Assembly: GCA_004292515.1 (NCBI GenBank)
Contig: RDXB01000068.1
Span: 1 to 50,368 of the forward strand
Origin: Oscillatoriales cyanobacterium
GTDB taxonomy: Bacteria > Cyanobacteriota > Cyanobacteriia > CACIAM-69d
DNA length: 50,368 bases
Reading direction: 5' to 3'
In this document: in pieces, positions 17,687 to 25,625 of the stretch
How positions within the stretch are numbered: the first letter of the stretch is position 1
Layout of the letters: each line of letters starts with the position of its first letter
Notes under the pieces: model-generated
Seen by the model: only the letters and a program-made list of their open reading frames with translations
What the model was told of the DNA's origin: nothing
Databases searched by the model: none
Translations under genes and position numbers: made by a program

Positions 17687-19576
17687 TTACGACTTTTTGC
17701 GAGAGCGGCGAGATGGCTGGCTGGCTGGGCGATCGCCTTGACGGAGGCTGGCGGCTCGATCGAGGAGCGATTCTGCAAAGGCGCTGGCGGCCGTGAGGGT
17801 GGCCGTGGGGTCGAGATTGTCGCTGGTGGTGTCGGTGCCGCCGGCCAGTTGGGCAAGTTCCAACCGGCGGCGATCGGCTTCCAGTTGGCTGAGGCGGACG
17901 ACGGTACGAAGGCTGTCGGGCGAACTGTCGGGATTGGCGATGCCCGTGGAACAGCCGCGATCGCCAATGGTGACTTTGTCCACCCGGAAGTGGCGATCGG
18001 CCATGGCCGCAATGATCGGCTGGTGGGTGACACAGAGCACCTGGCAATCGTGGCTGAGGTGATGCAGGGTTTCAGCGATCGCCTGGGCCACCCGCCCAGA
18101 CACCCCCGCATCAATTTCATCAAAGATCACCGTCTGCACGGCGTTCATCTGGGAAAAACAGGCTTCAAAGGCCAGCAGAAACCGGCTCATTTCCCCGCCG
18201 GATGCCGTTTCGCTGAGGGGTTGCAACGGTTCGCCGGGGTTGGGACTGAAGGTGTAGGTGATGCGATCGAACCCGGCCGGCGAGGGCGCGATCCGGGCAA
18301 AGTCCACCGCAAACTGGACGCGCTCCATGGCCAGGGGCACCAACTCCGCCACCAGTTGGGTTTCCAAGTCGCGGGCTGTGCGGCGACGCAATTGATGCAG
18401 GCGATCGCACTCGGCTTCCAAGACTCGATAGGCCTTTTGGTAGTTAGCTTCCAGGGCTTCTAGGGATTGGCCCCCGTCGGTCAGCTCCGCCACCCAACTG
18501 GCCAACTCATCCCGGCGATCGATCAGTTCCCCCAGATCCAGGCTGTATTTACGGCACAGGCCCTTAAGCTGCATAATCCGCTCTTCCACCCATGCCAGCC
18601 GCTCGGGATCACTCTCCAGGCTGGCCCCATAGGCATTGATTTGCAGTCCCGCTTCGGTCACTTGGGTTAGGGCACTGGTCACCATTTCCAAAATGGCTTC
18701 GACTTCCCGATCGAACCGGGCCGATCGCTGCAACAGAGCCTCCGCCTTACCCAATAGATCGGCACAGGAGGCCGCATCATCGGCCCCGGAGTAGAGCAAC
18801 TCATAGGCTTGGTAGCTCTGCTGTTGGAGATCCACCACGTGGGTTAGTCGATCGCGCTCTTGCTCCAGTGCTGCCAGTTCTTGCGGTTCCGTCAGCGCTG
18901 CCGCCATCAGTTCTTGAAGTTGGAATTGGTAGAGATCGAGCTGCTGTTGGCGTTGGGCTTCTTGCTTGCGGCGATCGCTCAGTTGCAACCACAGTTCTTG
19001 GGCCCGTTCGTAGGCCTTGGTCACCACCGATCGCTGGTCTAACACCGCCTCTCCACCAAACTGATCCAACCAATCACGCTGGAATTCTGGCCGCAAAAGC
19101 TGCACGGTTTGCCCTTGGGCCGCGATCGTCACCAGCCGATCGCGCAGCAGGGTCATGCGTATTTTGGGGATCACCTGGCCATTGCAGCGGAACCGACTAC
19201 GCACCGTTGCTCGACTGGCTTTGGTCGCCTCACGATTGCCATTGCTCGGCCCATTGCTGGTGCTATTGCCATTGCTGGTGCTGCTGACAATTTCAATTCC
19301 ACAAATCAGCCGATCGCCCGTCACCGCCCACCCAGCCCGGTTTAACCAAGCCCGCAACGGATCGTCGATCGCAAAGGTGGCCTCAACTTCCGCTCGATCG
19401 CAGCCCGTGCGAATCGATCGCGCCGTGATTCGCCCACCCAGCACCGCATCGATCGCATCGAGAATAATCGACTTGCCCGCCCCCGTTTCCCCCGTCAGGA
19501 CGTTCAGCCCCGATCCGAGAGTCACCACCAGCGAGTCCACCAGCGCAAAGTTTTCAATTCGCAACGACAGCAGCAT
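17687..19576 (-). CDS. recN: DNA repair ATPase RecN
   Basis: 629 residues, an SMC-like protein of double-strand break repair. Walker A GETGAGKS is at residues 29-36; a long coiled-coil region (Gln/Glu/Leu-rich, about 160-370) follows; the ABC signature LSETASGGEMSRFLLAFE and Walker B VIFDEIDAGVSG lie near 435-490. A variable, Asn/Ser-rich insert (NGNSTSNGPSNGN, near residue 100) and a basic, Ser-rich C-terminus ending RRSRKKS are unusual decorations. No partner gene is adjacent. No SOS box was identified upstream. Confidence 0.95.
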   Translation of the reverse strand: MLLSLRIENFALVDSLVVTLGSGLNVLTGETGAGKSIILDAIDAVLGGRITARSIRTGCDRAEVEATFAIDDPLRAWLNRAGWAVTGDRLICGIEIVSSTSNGNSTSNGPSNGNREATKASRATVRSRFRCNGQVIPKIRMTLLRDRLVTIAAQGQTVQLLRPEFQRDWLDQFGGEAVLDQRSVVTKAYERAQELWLQLSDRRKQEAQRQQQLDLYQFQLQELMAAALTEPQELAALEQERDRLTHVVDLQQQSYQAYELLYSGADDAASCADLLGKAEALLQRSARFDREVEAILEMVTSALTQVTEAGLQINAYGASLESDPERLAWVEERIMQLKGLCRKYSLDLGELIDRRDELASWVAELTDGGQSLEALEANYQKAYRVLEAECDRLHQLRRRTARDLETQLVAELVPLAMERVQFAVDFARIAPSPAGFDRITYTFSPNPGEPLQPLSETASGGEMSRFLLAFEACFSQMNAVQTVIFDEIDAGVSGRVAQAIAETLHHLSHDCQVLCVTHQPIIAAMADRHFRVDKVTIGDRGCSTGIANPDSSPDSLRTVVRLSQLEADRRRLELAQLAGGTDTTSDNLDPTATLTAASAFAESLLDRAASLRQGDRPASQPSRRSRKKS

Positions 19577-19934
19577 GGACTCTTGATTAACCTGATTAAT
19601 CCCACTCGCCTAGCTAGCGCCTTCTTAGCTTAAAGCGCCCGGGAGTGGTGCGCGGCCATTGGGCGATCGCCACACCCAGAAAATCTCCAAAAACGCCTTA
19701 AATCGTCACGCCCCCTCCTCAGTTGCGTTTCCTACAGCCTTTACCTCTCCCTCAAATGATTCGTGCACCAGACCGTAGATGCTACGAAGCCGTTAGTCGG
19801 TGGGCAATGCCTACCCCACAGGCTGCCGTACTCAGTTGCGTTCCCTAGTCCCAGTGACAGGCATTGCGTTGTGGCCCAGTTCGCACCCACCATGACCCCT
19901 CAGCCCCAAACCTGACAAACCTTGCAGAACAGTG
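19577..19934. other. Gap upstream of the iron-binding protein gene, with a direct repeat
   Basis: Holds a direct repeat, CTCAGTTGCGTTTCCTA at 19718 and CTCAGTTGCGTTCCCTA at 19831, with 113 bp between unit starts, and a small hairpin GTGGGCAATGCCTACCCC near 19800. No gene is supported. The right end is the operator described next. Confidence 0.5.
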
Positions 19935-19968
19935 ATTATCAAAACGATTGTGCGATCATTTTGATAAT
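19935..19968. promoter_or_regulatory. Fur-like operator upstream of the iron-binding protein gene
   Basis: Perfect inverted repeat ATTATCAAAA / TTTTGATAAT with 14 bp between the arms, overlapped on its right by GATAATTATTGTCAACAATG, which resembles the Fur consensus GATAATGATAATCATTATC. It lies about 70-100 bp before the start of a ferric-iron binding protein gene, so iron-dependent repression by Fur is the simple reading. Binding by Fur is inferred, not shown. Confidence 0.6.
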
Positions 19969-20033
19969 TATTGTCAACAATGATATTCTTGCTAAAAACC
20001 CAGCATTCAACTAGTCCGTTCCTAACGCTAAAA

Positions 20034-21095
20034 ATGATGAATAAGGTAAAGCGCCGGGCATTTCTCGCAGGTAGCTCGGCCCTGGCAACCCTCGCCCTCG
20101 GCGGTTTGAAAGCAGCCCGCGCTCAAGGGGCCAGTGGCGAACTGAATCTGTACTCAGGGCGACACTACGAAAGCGATCGACAAATCTACGAAGCCTTTAC
20201 CCAAACGACAGGCATCAAGATCAACCTGATTGAAGGCAGCGCCGATGCCTTAATGGAACGCATCATGTCAGAGGGAGCCAACAGCCCCGCTGACGTTTTC
20301 GTTACCGTGGATGCCGGTCGGTTGTGGTTAGCCGATCGCGCCGGTCTATTTCAGCCCATCACCCAAAGCGCAGCACCCAACCTATACCGCGCAGTGCCCA
20401 GCAACTTGCGCCACCCCAACGGTCACTGGTTTGCGGTATCCCGACGGTCTCGGGTGATCGTCTACAACAAGAGCATGGTCAACCCGGCGGATCTATCGAC
20501 CTACGAAGCACTGGCCGACTCCCGCTGGCGAGGCAAAATCCTGGTTCGGACATCGGGCCACGTTTACAACCAGTCCCTGGTGGGCGAACTGATCGACGTT
20601 TTGGGCGAATCAGCCACCGAAAGCTGGGCCCGCAACGTCGTCGCCAATTTTGCACGGCCCCCGGAAGGCAACGACACAGCCCAAATCAAGGCCTGTGCGG
20701 CTGGCCAAGGCTCGCTGGCGATCGCCAACACCTACTATCTACCGCGTTTGGTCAACTCCAAAGATCCTGCTGAACGCGAAATTGCTGCTAAGGTCGGTGT
20801 CTTCTTCCCCAACCAGCGCGATCGCGGAGCCCACATCAATATCAGCGGCGCTGGTGTCCTAAAAACAGCCAAGAATCCTCAAGCTGCCACTAAGTTCATC
20901 GAGTTTTTGCTCACACAAAAAATTCAAGAATCCTTTGCCAAGAATGGCTATGAGTACCCCATCTTGGAAGGCATTAGTCTCGATCCTGTGCTGGCTAGCT
21001 TTGGTCAGTTCAAGTCTTCTACCCGAAGCGCCAACGTTTTTGGTGGCAACAATGAAAAAGCCCTGAAACTCATGGATCGTGCGGGCTGGCGTTAA
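20034..21095 (+). CDS. Ferric-iron ABC transporter substrate-binding protein (FutA/IdiA type), Tat-exported
   Basis: 353 residues from ATG 20034 ([20 protein letters not shown]). The N-terminus is a twin-arginine signal (KRRAFLAG, hydrophobic core, cleavage near ARAQG). The mature part is a periplasmic binding fold of the FbpA/FutA family: [36 protein letters not shown], and the Tyr pair in [14 protein letters not shown] typical of Fe3+ ligands. FutA proteins bind Fe3+ for the FutB/FutC importer or protect photosystem II (IdiA). The permease and ATPase genes are not adjacent. Upstream starts at 19971 and 19980 are in frame but would overlap the Fur-like region. Confidence 0.92.
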   Translation: MMNKVKRRAFLAGSSALATLALGGLKAARAQGASGELNLYSGRHYESDRQIYEAFTQTTGIKINLIEGSADALMERIMSEGANSPADVFVTVDAGRLWLADRAGLFQPITQSAAPNLYRAVPSNLRHPNGHWFAVSRRSRVIVYNKSMVNPADLSTYEALADSRWRGKILVRTSGHVYNQSLVGELIDVLGESATESWARNVVANFARPPEGNDTAQIKACAAGQGSLAIANTYYLPRLVNSKDPAEREIAAKVGVFFPNQRDRGAHINISGAGVLKTAKNPQAATKFIEFLLTQKIQESFAKNGYEYPILEGISLDPVLASFGQFKSSTRSANVFGGNNEKALKLMDRAGWR

Positions 21096-21120
21096 GGCTC
21101 ATTAGCTGATTTTGCGCAAT

Positions 21121-21163
21121 GCCCCACCCAATTTGGTGATCCAAAAATCCAGTTGGGTGGGGC
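21121..21163 (+). terminator. Strong rho-independent-type hairpin after the iron-binding gene
   Basis: Eleven-base stem GCCCCACCCAA / TTGGGTGGGGC with loop of about 20 bases, followed by TTCTTATCT. It lies 26 bp after the stop codon of the iron-binding protein gene. Confidence 0.75.
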
Positions 21164-21270
21164 TTCTTATCTCAATTTTTTATCTCAATTGTTTGGAATT
21201 GCACGAGAAGACACGTTTGAGATAGGTAGGGATGCAAGCCCTAGTTTATGAACGAGAGTCTATAAACCTC

Positions 21271-21306
21271 AGTTCATGAAATATCAGTTCATGAAATATC
21301 AGTTCA
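21271..21306. repeat. 15-bp tandem repeat reaching a stop codon
   Basis: Unit CAGTTCATGAAATAT twice and then CAGTTCA, running into the stop codon (TGA at 21304-21306, minus strand) of the TonB-like gene. Confidence 0.8.
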
Positions 21307-22206
21307 CCCAAAAATGATCGCCCCTACTTGCCCCTGCACCTGTGTCGAGATCACGTAGTAATAGCCAATAATTTTGGCTGACTGACCACTGTTGGGCTGG
21401 GAAACTTCAAACTCCCGCGCGGCCTCTGTATTTTCATAAATGCTGGGCAATTCTCGCACTTCCACACCCGACCCCAGGGAGTTTTGGATTAACTCTGGGG
21501 TCACACTGTGGACACTGAAGTTATCAGGCAAGCTATAGCAACTTTGGCCGGTGGCACAGGCCGTTTGACCGGCATCCAAGCCCACCAATCCGGGCAATCC
21601 CTGGGGGGTGGGGGGAGGATCGACCGGGGGAATCGATCCCGGATTGGGGCTGGGGAGAGGCGACCCACTGGGGCTGGGGGGGGTGCGGAGATCGGGGGTG
21701 GGCGACTGCTTGGGGCTGGTGGATGGCTGCTGGGTGGGCGAGGAAGTTGGGCGCGATCGCCGCTGCTGGGTGGGGCGATTTGCGGTCGATGATGCAGCCG
21801 GGCGATCGCGACTCTGGGAGGACTTTGGGGGTTTGGGGGCCTGGGTGGCGGGCGATCGATTGGGTGATGGCATGGGCGTTGATCGTGGCCCAGCCGAACG
21901 GATCAGGCCCACCGAAACGGGTTTTTCTGGGTTCACCAGGGGCAAGGTCGCAGGTTTTTTGGCCTTTTGCATCGGCAATAGCAACACCCCCACGTGAATC
22001 GCCACGGATATTGCGGCTCCCACCCCGATCGCACCCCAAACCAACCAGCGATCGGTGGGCTGCCCCATCGAGTCCACGGTGGGGAGGGAACGGGGGCGAT
22101 CGGGCTGGCCAGTCAGATCAATTTCATCAGCCCGATCAGCGACATCAGCCCGGTCGGGGTTGTAGGTGTAAATTGACCCTTCTTCAGCCAAGTCCTTAGC
22201 CCTCAT
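21304..22206 (-). CDS. TonB-like energy-transducing protein, atypical C-terminus
   Basis: 300 residues. Residues 1-52 are cytoplasmic and acidic; one membrane segment follows (LVWGAIGVGAAISVAIHVGV, about 55-78); residues 80-205 are a Pro/Ser-rich spacer like the TonB stalk; the last 90 residues form a small domain with two Cys (TACATGQSC). The membrane segment contains Ser67-x-x-x-His71 (SVAIH), matching the SxxxH motif that couples E. coli TonB (SVCIH) to ExbB/ExbD. No YP-type C-terminal TonB box-binding motif is seen, so the partner it pulls on is unknown. It overlaps the upstream pentapeptide gene by 4 nt (ATGA), and exbB/exbD homologues lie 0.8 kb away, divergently. Function is inferred from motif and context. 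Confidence 0.7.
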   Translation of the reverse strand: MRAKDLAEEGSIYTYNPDRADVADRADEIDLTGQPDRPRSLPTVDSMGQPTDRWLVWGAIGVGAAISVAIHVGVLLLPMQKAKKPATLPLVNPEKPVSVGLIRSAGPRSTPMPSPNRSPATQAPKPPKSSQSRDRPAASSTANRPTQQRRSRPTSSPTQQPSTSPKQSPTPDLRTPPSPSGSPLPSPNPGSIPPVDPPPTPQGLPGLVGLDAGQTACATGQSCYSLPDNFSVHSVTPELIQNSLGSGVEVRELPSIYENTEAAREFEVSQPNSGQSAKIIGYYYVISTQVQGQVGAIIFG

Positions 22207-22721
22207 CGTCCCTGACTCCCATTGGGTAAGGTTGTCCCTGTAGCCTTGACATCACTCAGATCGAGCTGTTTCGGCAAGGCATTTAATAAGTCAGCCTCGC
22301 TAATATCCGCTCCCGTCAGTTTGACCTCACTCAGGTTGGCTCCCCGAAGATAAGCCTGCACCAGAGTGGCCTTCGTCAAATTTGCCCTTGATAGGTTGGC
22401 CTGGGCCAGGCCGGCCCGCTGAAAATTGGCCCCACTCAGGTCGGCCTGCTGAAAATTTGCGCCATCTAGTTTTGCTTGGCTAAAATTTGCGCCGCTGAGT
22501 TTAGCGCCTTGGAAGTTGGCCCCGTTGAGATTGGCTCCGGCAAAATCCTTTTGGCGCAGGTCTCGGCCGGCAAAGTCGCACTGAGGACAGTCGTTTGGGT
22601 TCGGGCTGTTTGCTGGGTTGGCCTTGCTTGAAGCGGCAGGGACAACCGGACACCCCCCCAGCAGCACCGCCACCGCCAACACCGGCAATTGCACCATCGC
22701 GCCGCTAAAGTAGCGGTTCAC
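22203..22721 (-). CDS. Pentapeptide-repeat lipoprotein
   Basis: 172 residues from GTG 22721 (reads MNRYFSGAMVQLPVLAV). A lipobox-like LLGGC follows the hydrophobic core, so the protein is probably lipid-anchored. After a short linker with Cys pair CPQC come about 20 tandem pentapeptides of the A(D/N)LxX class (AGANLNGANFQGAKLSGANF), which fold as a right-handed beta helix. I chose 22721 because AGAGG lies just upstream and gives a complete signal peptide; an ATG at 22799 is in frame but buries it. The stop overlaps the ATG of the TonB-like gene by 4 nt (ATGA), so the two are translationally coupled. Confidence 0.8.
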   Translation of the reverse strand: MNRYFSGAMVQLPVLAVAVLLGGCPVVPAASSKANPANSPNPNDCPQCDFAGRDLRQKDFAGANLNGANFQGAKLSGANFSQAKLDGANFQQADLSGANFQRAGLAQANLSRANLTKATLVQAYLRGANLSEVKLTGADISEADLLNALPKQLDLSDVKATGTTLPNGSQGR

Positions 22722-22990
22722 TGTGCCTCTTGCCTCGTGGCCAACATTGCTGTGTGTGGTCGATCGCTGTGGGTTGCAGGCAAACCATGAATTAAGCATA
22801 TTGAGTAGGCCATTACTAACTCAAAGTTTTCTTATTAAGCTTTAGAAAAACTCTTAGCCAATGCAATTTCTTCTTTGAGAATTAGTCGCATTAAATAGTA
22901 CCATACTGTTTTCGTAACTGTTTTCGTAGCCCTAGTGCCTACTGGCAGGTTGCGACGGGCTGCGATTGATATGTGAGAAGGACTGCGCCT
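22722..22990. promoter_or_regulatory. Divergent promoter region between the TonB-like and exb operons
   Basis: AT-rich 270-bp region between divergently read genes, so both promoters must lie here. It contains a short direct repeat (CTGTTTTCGTA twice near 22912-22930). No convincing Fur box or -10/-35 pair can be assigned. Confidence 0.4.
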
Positions 22991-23689
22991 GTGACCCGAG
23001 TTTATGACTTGCTAATTGCTGGGGGACCAGTGATGTGGCCGCTGTTGTTGCTTTCGGCGATGACCCTGGCGACTGGGATCGAGCGAGTCATTTTTTGGGC
23101 ACGCTTGCTGACCCGTGAAGATCGCATTGTGCAAGAGGTTTTGGCGGCGGCGAGATACAACTTGGAGGATGCCAAAGCCATTGCCGACAGTGCAAGAGAT
23201 TTACCGATCGGGCGGTTTTTGTTGGCTCCCTTGCAGTTGCGCGACCCATCACCCGAAACCTTTGGCCTGGCGATGGAAGCGGCGGGCGATCGAGAGTTTC
23301 TGCAAATGCGGCGGGGCGATAAGTTACTGGAAACCACGATCGCGATCGCCCCGCTGTTGGGGTTGCTGGGAACCGTGACCGGGCTGATTGCCACCTTCAG
23401 CAACTTGGAAATTGGGGGCGGCAGTGGCACGGCGGGGGCGAGTGCGGCGGCCGCCGGGATTGCCGAAGCCTTGCTGACAACTGCTTTTGGCATGATTGTG
23501 GCGATCGCGGCCCTGGCGATTTTTCGGGTGATGGTGACCTTTCAAGATGGCCAAGTTGATTATTTTGGCGATGTGGGCACTCGGCTGGAATTGATCTATC
23601 GGCAATATTGGTATGAGCCGGGGCGATCGCGATCGGCGGTTGACCAAGCCCCCACAACCACCGATGAGCCAACCCCGCGATCGCCCTAG
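22991..23689 (+). CDS. exbB: ExbB/TolQ/MotA family proton-channel protein
   Basis: About 232 residues, three membrane segments: GPVMWPLLLLSAMTLATGIE near the start, then LLETTIAIAPLLGLLGTVTGLIATF and AEALLTTAFGMIVAIAALAIF. The latter two carry the conserved Gly-rich and Thr residues of ExbB/TolQ, which line the proton path with the ExbD Asp. The start GTG 22991 has AGAAGG 9 nt upstream; a GTG at 22973 is in frame. Two exbD-like genes follow on the same strand, and a TonB-like gene is divergent. Together they form a plausible energy-transduction complex in the plasma membrane. Confidence 0.92.
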   Translation: MTRVYDLLIAGGPVMWPLLLLSAMTLATGIERVIFWARLLTREDRIVQEVLAAARYNLEDAKAIADSARDLPIGRFLLAPLQLRDPSPETFGLAMEAAGDREFLQMRRGDKLLETTIAIAPLLGLLGTVTGLIATFSNLEIGGGSGTAGASAAAAGIAEALLTTAFGMIVAIAALAIFRVMVTFQDGQVDYFGDVGTRLELIYRQYWYEPGRSRSAVDQAPTTTDEPTPRSP

Positions 23690-23805
23690 GCCTTCCCCTC
23701 CGTCACCTGCCCGTTGCTTGAAAGTGATGAACGCTGCAAAATCCCCAACTGTCCAGCCCCAAAGGATATCTGACAGACCCAAACCGATTCGCCATATACC
23801 CAGAT

Positions 23806-23882
23806 CGACACAGACAAGGAGCTTAAGCCCCTTGCCCCCACGGCTATTGATGCTTGGCCAGGGCCAAAAGATGTGTGTCGAA
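23806..23882 (+). repeat. Dispersed repeat family B, copy B2
   Basis: Snap-back core AAGGAGCTTAAGCCCCTT, then CCCCCACGGCTATTGATGCTTGG and a GGGCCAAAAG block, matching B1 at 5161-5250. It lies between exbB and the first exbD gene and could interrupt or attenuate cotranscription. Confidence 0.75.
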
Positions 23883-23955
23883 CATTCTCTGATTAAAAAA
23901 TCTAACTATGCCTTAAAACAGCTATGGCCACCCACCCCCAGCACATGCACATCCT

Positions 23956-24414
23956 ATGAGATTTCGATCTTCTAAGCGGCGATCGAGCCTGCCGGAAATT
24001 GATCTAGTGCCGCTGCTCGATGTGTTAATGAGTGTGCTGACGTTCTTCATTGCCCTGTCCCTCTCGCTCACTGAGCAAATTATTTCTGATCTGCGTTTAC
24101 CCCAAATGCAAAATGCTGGGCGATCGGGATCAGTGGCGGCCGGTCAAAATCGCCAACCAACGAATCAGCCCCCACCGCCGCCAAACACGTTGGAAATTGC
24201 TTTAAATCGACAGGGCAATATTTTAGTTGCTGGACAATTGATCAATAATTCGGCATTGGAACAACTTGTCAATCAACATTTCACAAAATATCCGCAAGCT
24301 ATCCTCACGGTGAAAGCCGATCGTGCCTTACCCTACGGTCAAATTTCCAGGCTCCTCCAACGCCTGCAAGCCATCGGAGGAAAACGTATTTCGCTGACGT
24401 TTACCCGCAGTTAA
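23956..24414 (+). CDS. exbD: ExbD/TolR family protein with intact membrane Asp
   Basis: 152 residues: short basic N-terminus, one membrane segment (LVPLLDVLMSVLTFFIALSL), a Pro/Gln-rich linker and a periplasmic domain. Asp22 in PLLDVLMSV corresponds to the essential proton-carrying Asp of ExbD (E. coli Asp25). It is 266 bp downstream of exbB, with a repeat element in the gap, and is followed 130 bp later by a second exbD-like gene. Confidence 0.9.
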   Translation: MRFRSSKRRSSLPEIDLVPLLDVLMSVLTFFIALSLSLTEQIISDLRLPQMQNAGRSGSVAAGQNRQPTNQPPPPPNTLEIALNRQGNILVAGQLINNSALEQLVNQHFTKYPQAILTVKADRALPYGQISRLLQRLQAIGGKRISLTFTRS

Positions 24415-24547
24415 TTTGCGAACTGATCTACGGCCTTCGATCGCAGATTTTACGATTCCTCTACGATTGCTCATTGTCAGTTTGCTGAACTCGATTAGCA
24501 CCTAATCAAGCCCTATTTAATTTTTTTGAAAGTATTGAATTTAACCT

Positions 24548-24982
24548 ATGAAATTTAGAGCTGGGAAGCGACCCAAAAAAATGCCAACCGTTAATCTTGT
24601 GCCAATGATGACGGCCATGTTGGCTATTTTGGCGTTTTTTGTGGTACTTTCAACCTCTCTGACCACCAGTGAACGTACTGATGTTCAACTGGCTCCCACC
24701 AGCTCCCAAGAGGGCCCCAGCACCAACGCCAATGCACCGACCACGCCGCCTCTGTCAGTCTGGCTGGATCGGAATGGGCAAGCCTACCTCGATCGCAACC
24801 CGATCGCAACCGCGGCCCTGGATGCAGCCATCCAAGCCTACTTGCAGCGATCCCCTGAGGGAACAGTCACCTTGGATGCCGATCCACAACTGCCCTACGA
24901 ACAGGTGCTGGTGTGGCTTGAACGCTTGAAGCCGGTGGCGGGCGATCGCATTACGTTGGCGATCGCCGAACCGGCCCCCTAG
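24548..24982 (+). CDS. ExbD-like protein lacking the membrane Asp
   Basis: 144 residues with the same layout as the preceding ExbD: basic N-terminus, membrane segment LVPMMTAMLAILAFFVVLS, linker, periplasmic domain ending LPYEQVLVWLERLKPVAGD. Aligned to the first ExbD without gaps, Asp22 is replaced by Thr22 and Asp16 by Asn16, so this copy cannot carry protons in the usual way. It may be a structural partner in a hetero-dimer with the intact ExbD, or a decoy. The family is otherwise well conserved, including the VTLDADPQLPY block, so it is not a decaying pseudogene. Confidence 0.85.
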   Translation: MKFRAGKRPKKMPTVNLVPMMTAMLAILAFFVVLSTSLTTSERTDVQLAPTSSQEGPSTNANAPTTPPLSVWLDRNGQAYLDRNPIATAALDAAIQAYLQRSPEGTVTLDADPQLPYEQVLVWLERLKPVAGDRITLAIAEPAP

Positions 24983-25040
24983 ACGGGCCAAGCACCCGCG
25001 ATCAGCGATCGATCCCTGGCAGCCGGTTCAGACAGCCCAA

Positions 25041-25625
25041 TCACTGGGGCGATCGCAAAATCCACTGCACCGCATCTAGCAAATTGCTGGCCACAAAATC
25101 CGGCTGAGTGGTGTGTTGATAGCTACCCGCCAACACCTGCTCCCCAAATCCGGTCGTTACCAAAATACCCGTGCAACCGGCATTCTTGGCGAGGTCAATA
25201 TCCGTTGCCTTGTCGCCCACCATCACACTACGCGACAAATCGAGATCCCAATCCCAAGCCGCCGCCACCAGCATTCCGGTGTTGGGCTTGCGCCAAGTGC
25301 TGTAGCGGGTGAATTCAGGATCTTTGCCGCCCTCGGGGCCGCTCAGATACGGACAATAGTAGAGCGCATCCAGCTTGGCCCCGGCTTCTTGATCCAGCAA
25401 GCGACAGAGCCGATCGTGCAGCGCATCCACGTGGGATTGGGGATAGTAGCCCCGAGCGGGGCCGGCTTGGTTGGAAGCCAAACAGCAAAACCAGCCCGCA
25501 TCGTTCAGTTGCCGCACCGCTTGGGCCGTGCCGGAGATCAAGTGCAGGTCTTCGAGGCGGTGAATGTAGCCCGCCTCTTGGTTCAGGACACCATCGCGAT
25601 CGAGAAATACCGCCGGTCTAGACAC
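25041..25625 (-). CDS. HAD-IIIA phosphatase, GmhB-like
   Basis: 194 residues. HAD motif I FLDRDGVLN (nucleophile Asp9, acid/base Asp11), motif II CLASNQAG, and motif III/IV WRKPNTGML with VMVGDKATDIDLAKNAG. GmhB enzymes hydrolyse heptose 1,7-bisphosphate. Here the zinc site is eroded: the usual C-x-H and C-x-C-RKP read CPY (Cys91) and YSTWRKP, so only one ligand remains. The GTG start (25625) lies inside the end of the GT9 gene, an 8-nt overlap, implying coupled translation. Substrate is uncertain; heptose is not typical of cyanobacterial LPS. Confidence 0.82.
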   Translation of the reverse strand: MSRPAVFLDRDGVLNQEAGYIHRLEDLHLISGTAQAVRQLNDAGWFCCLASNQAGPARGYYPQSHVDALHDRLCRLLDQEAGAKLDALYYCPYLSGPEGGKDPEFTRYSTWRKPNTGMLVAAAWDWDLDLSRSVMVGDKATDIDLAKNAGCTGILVTTGFGEQVLAGSYQHTTQPDFVASNLLDAVQWILRSPQ

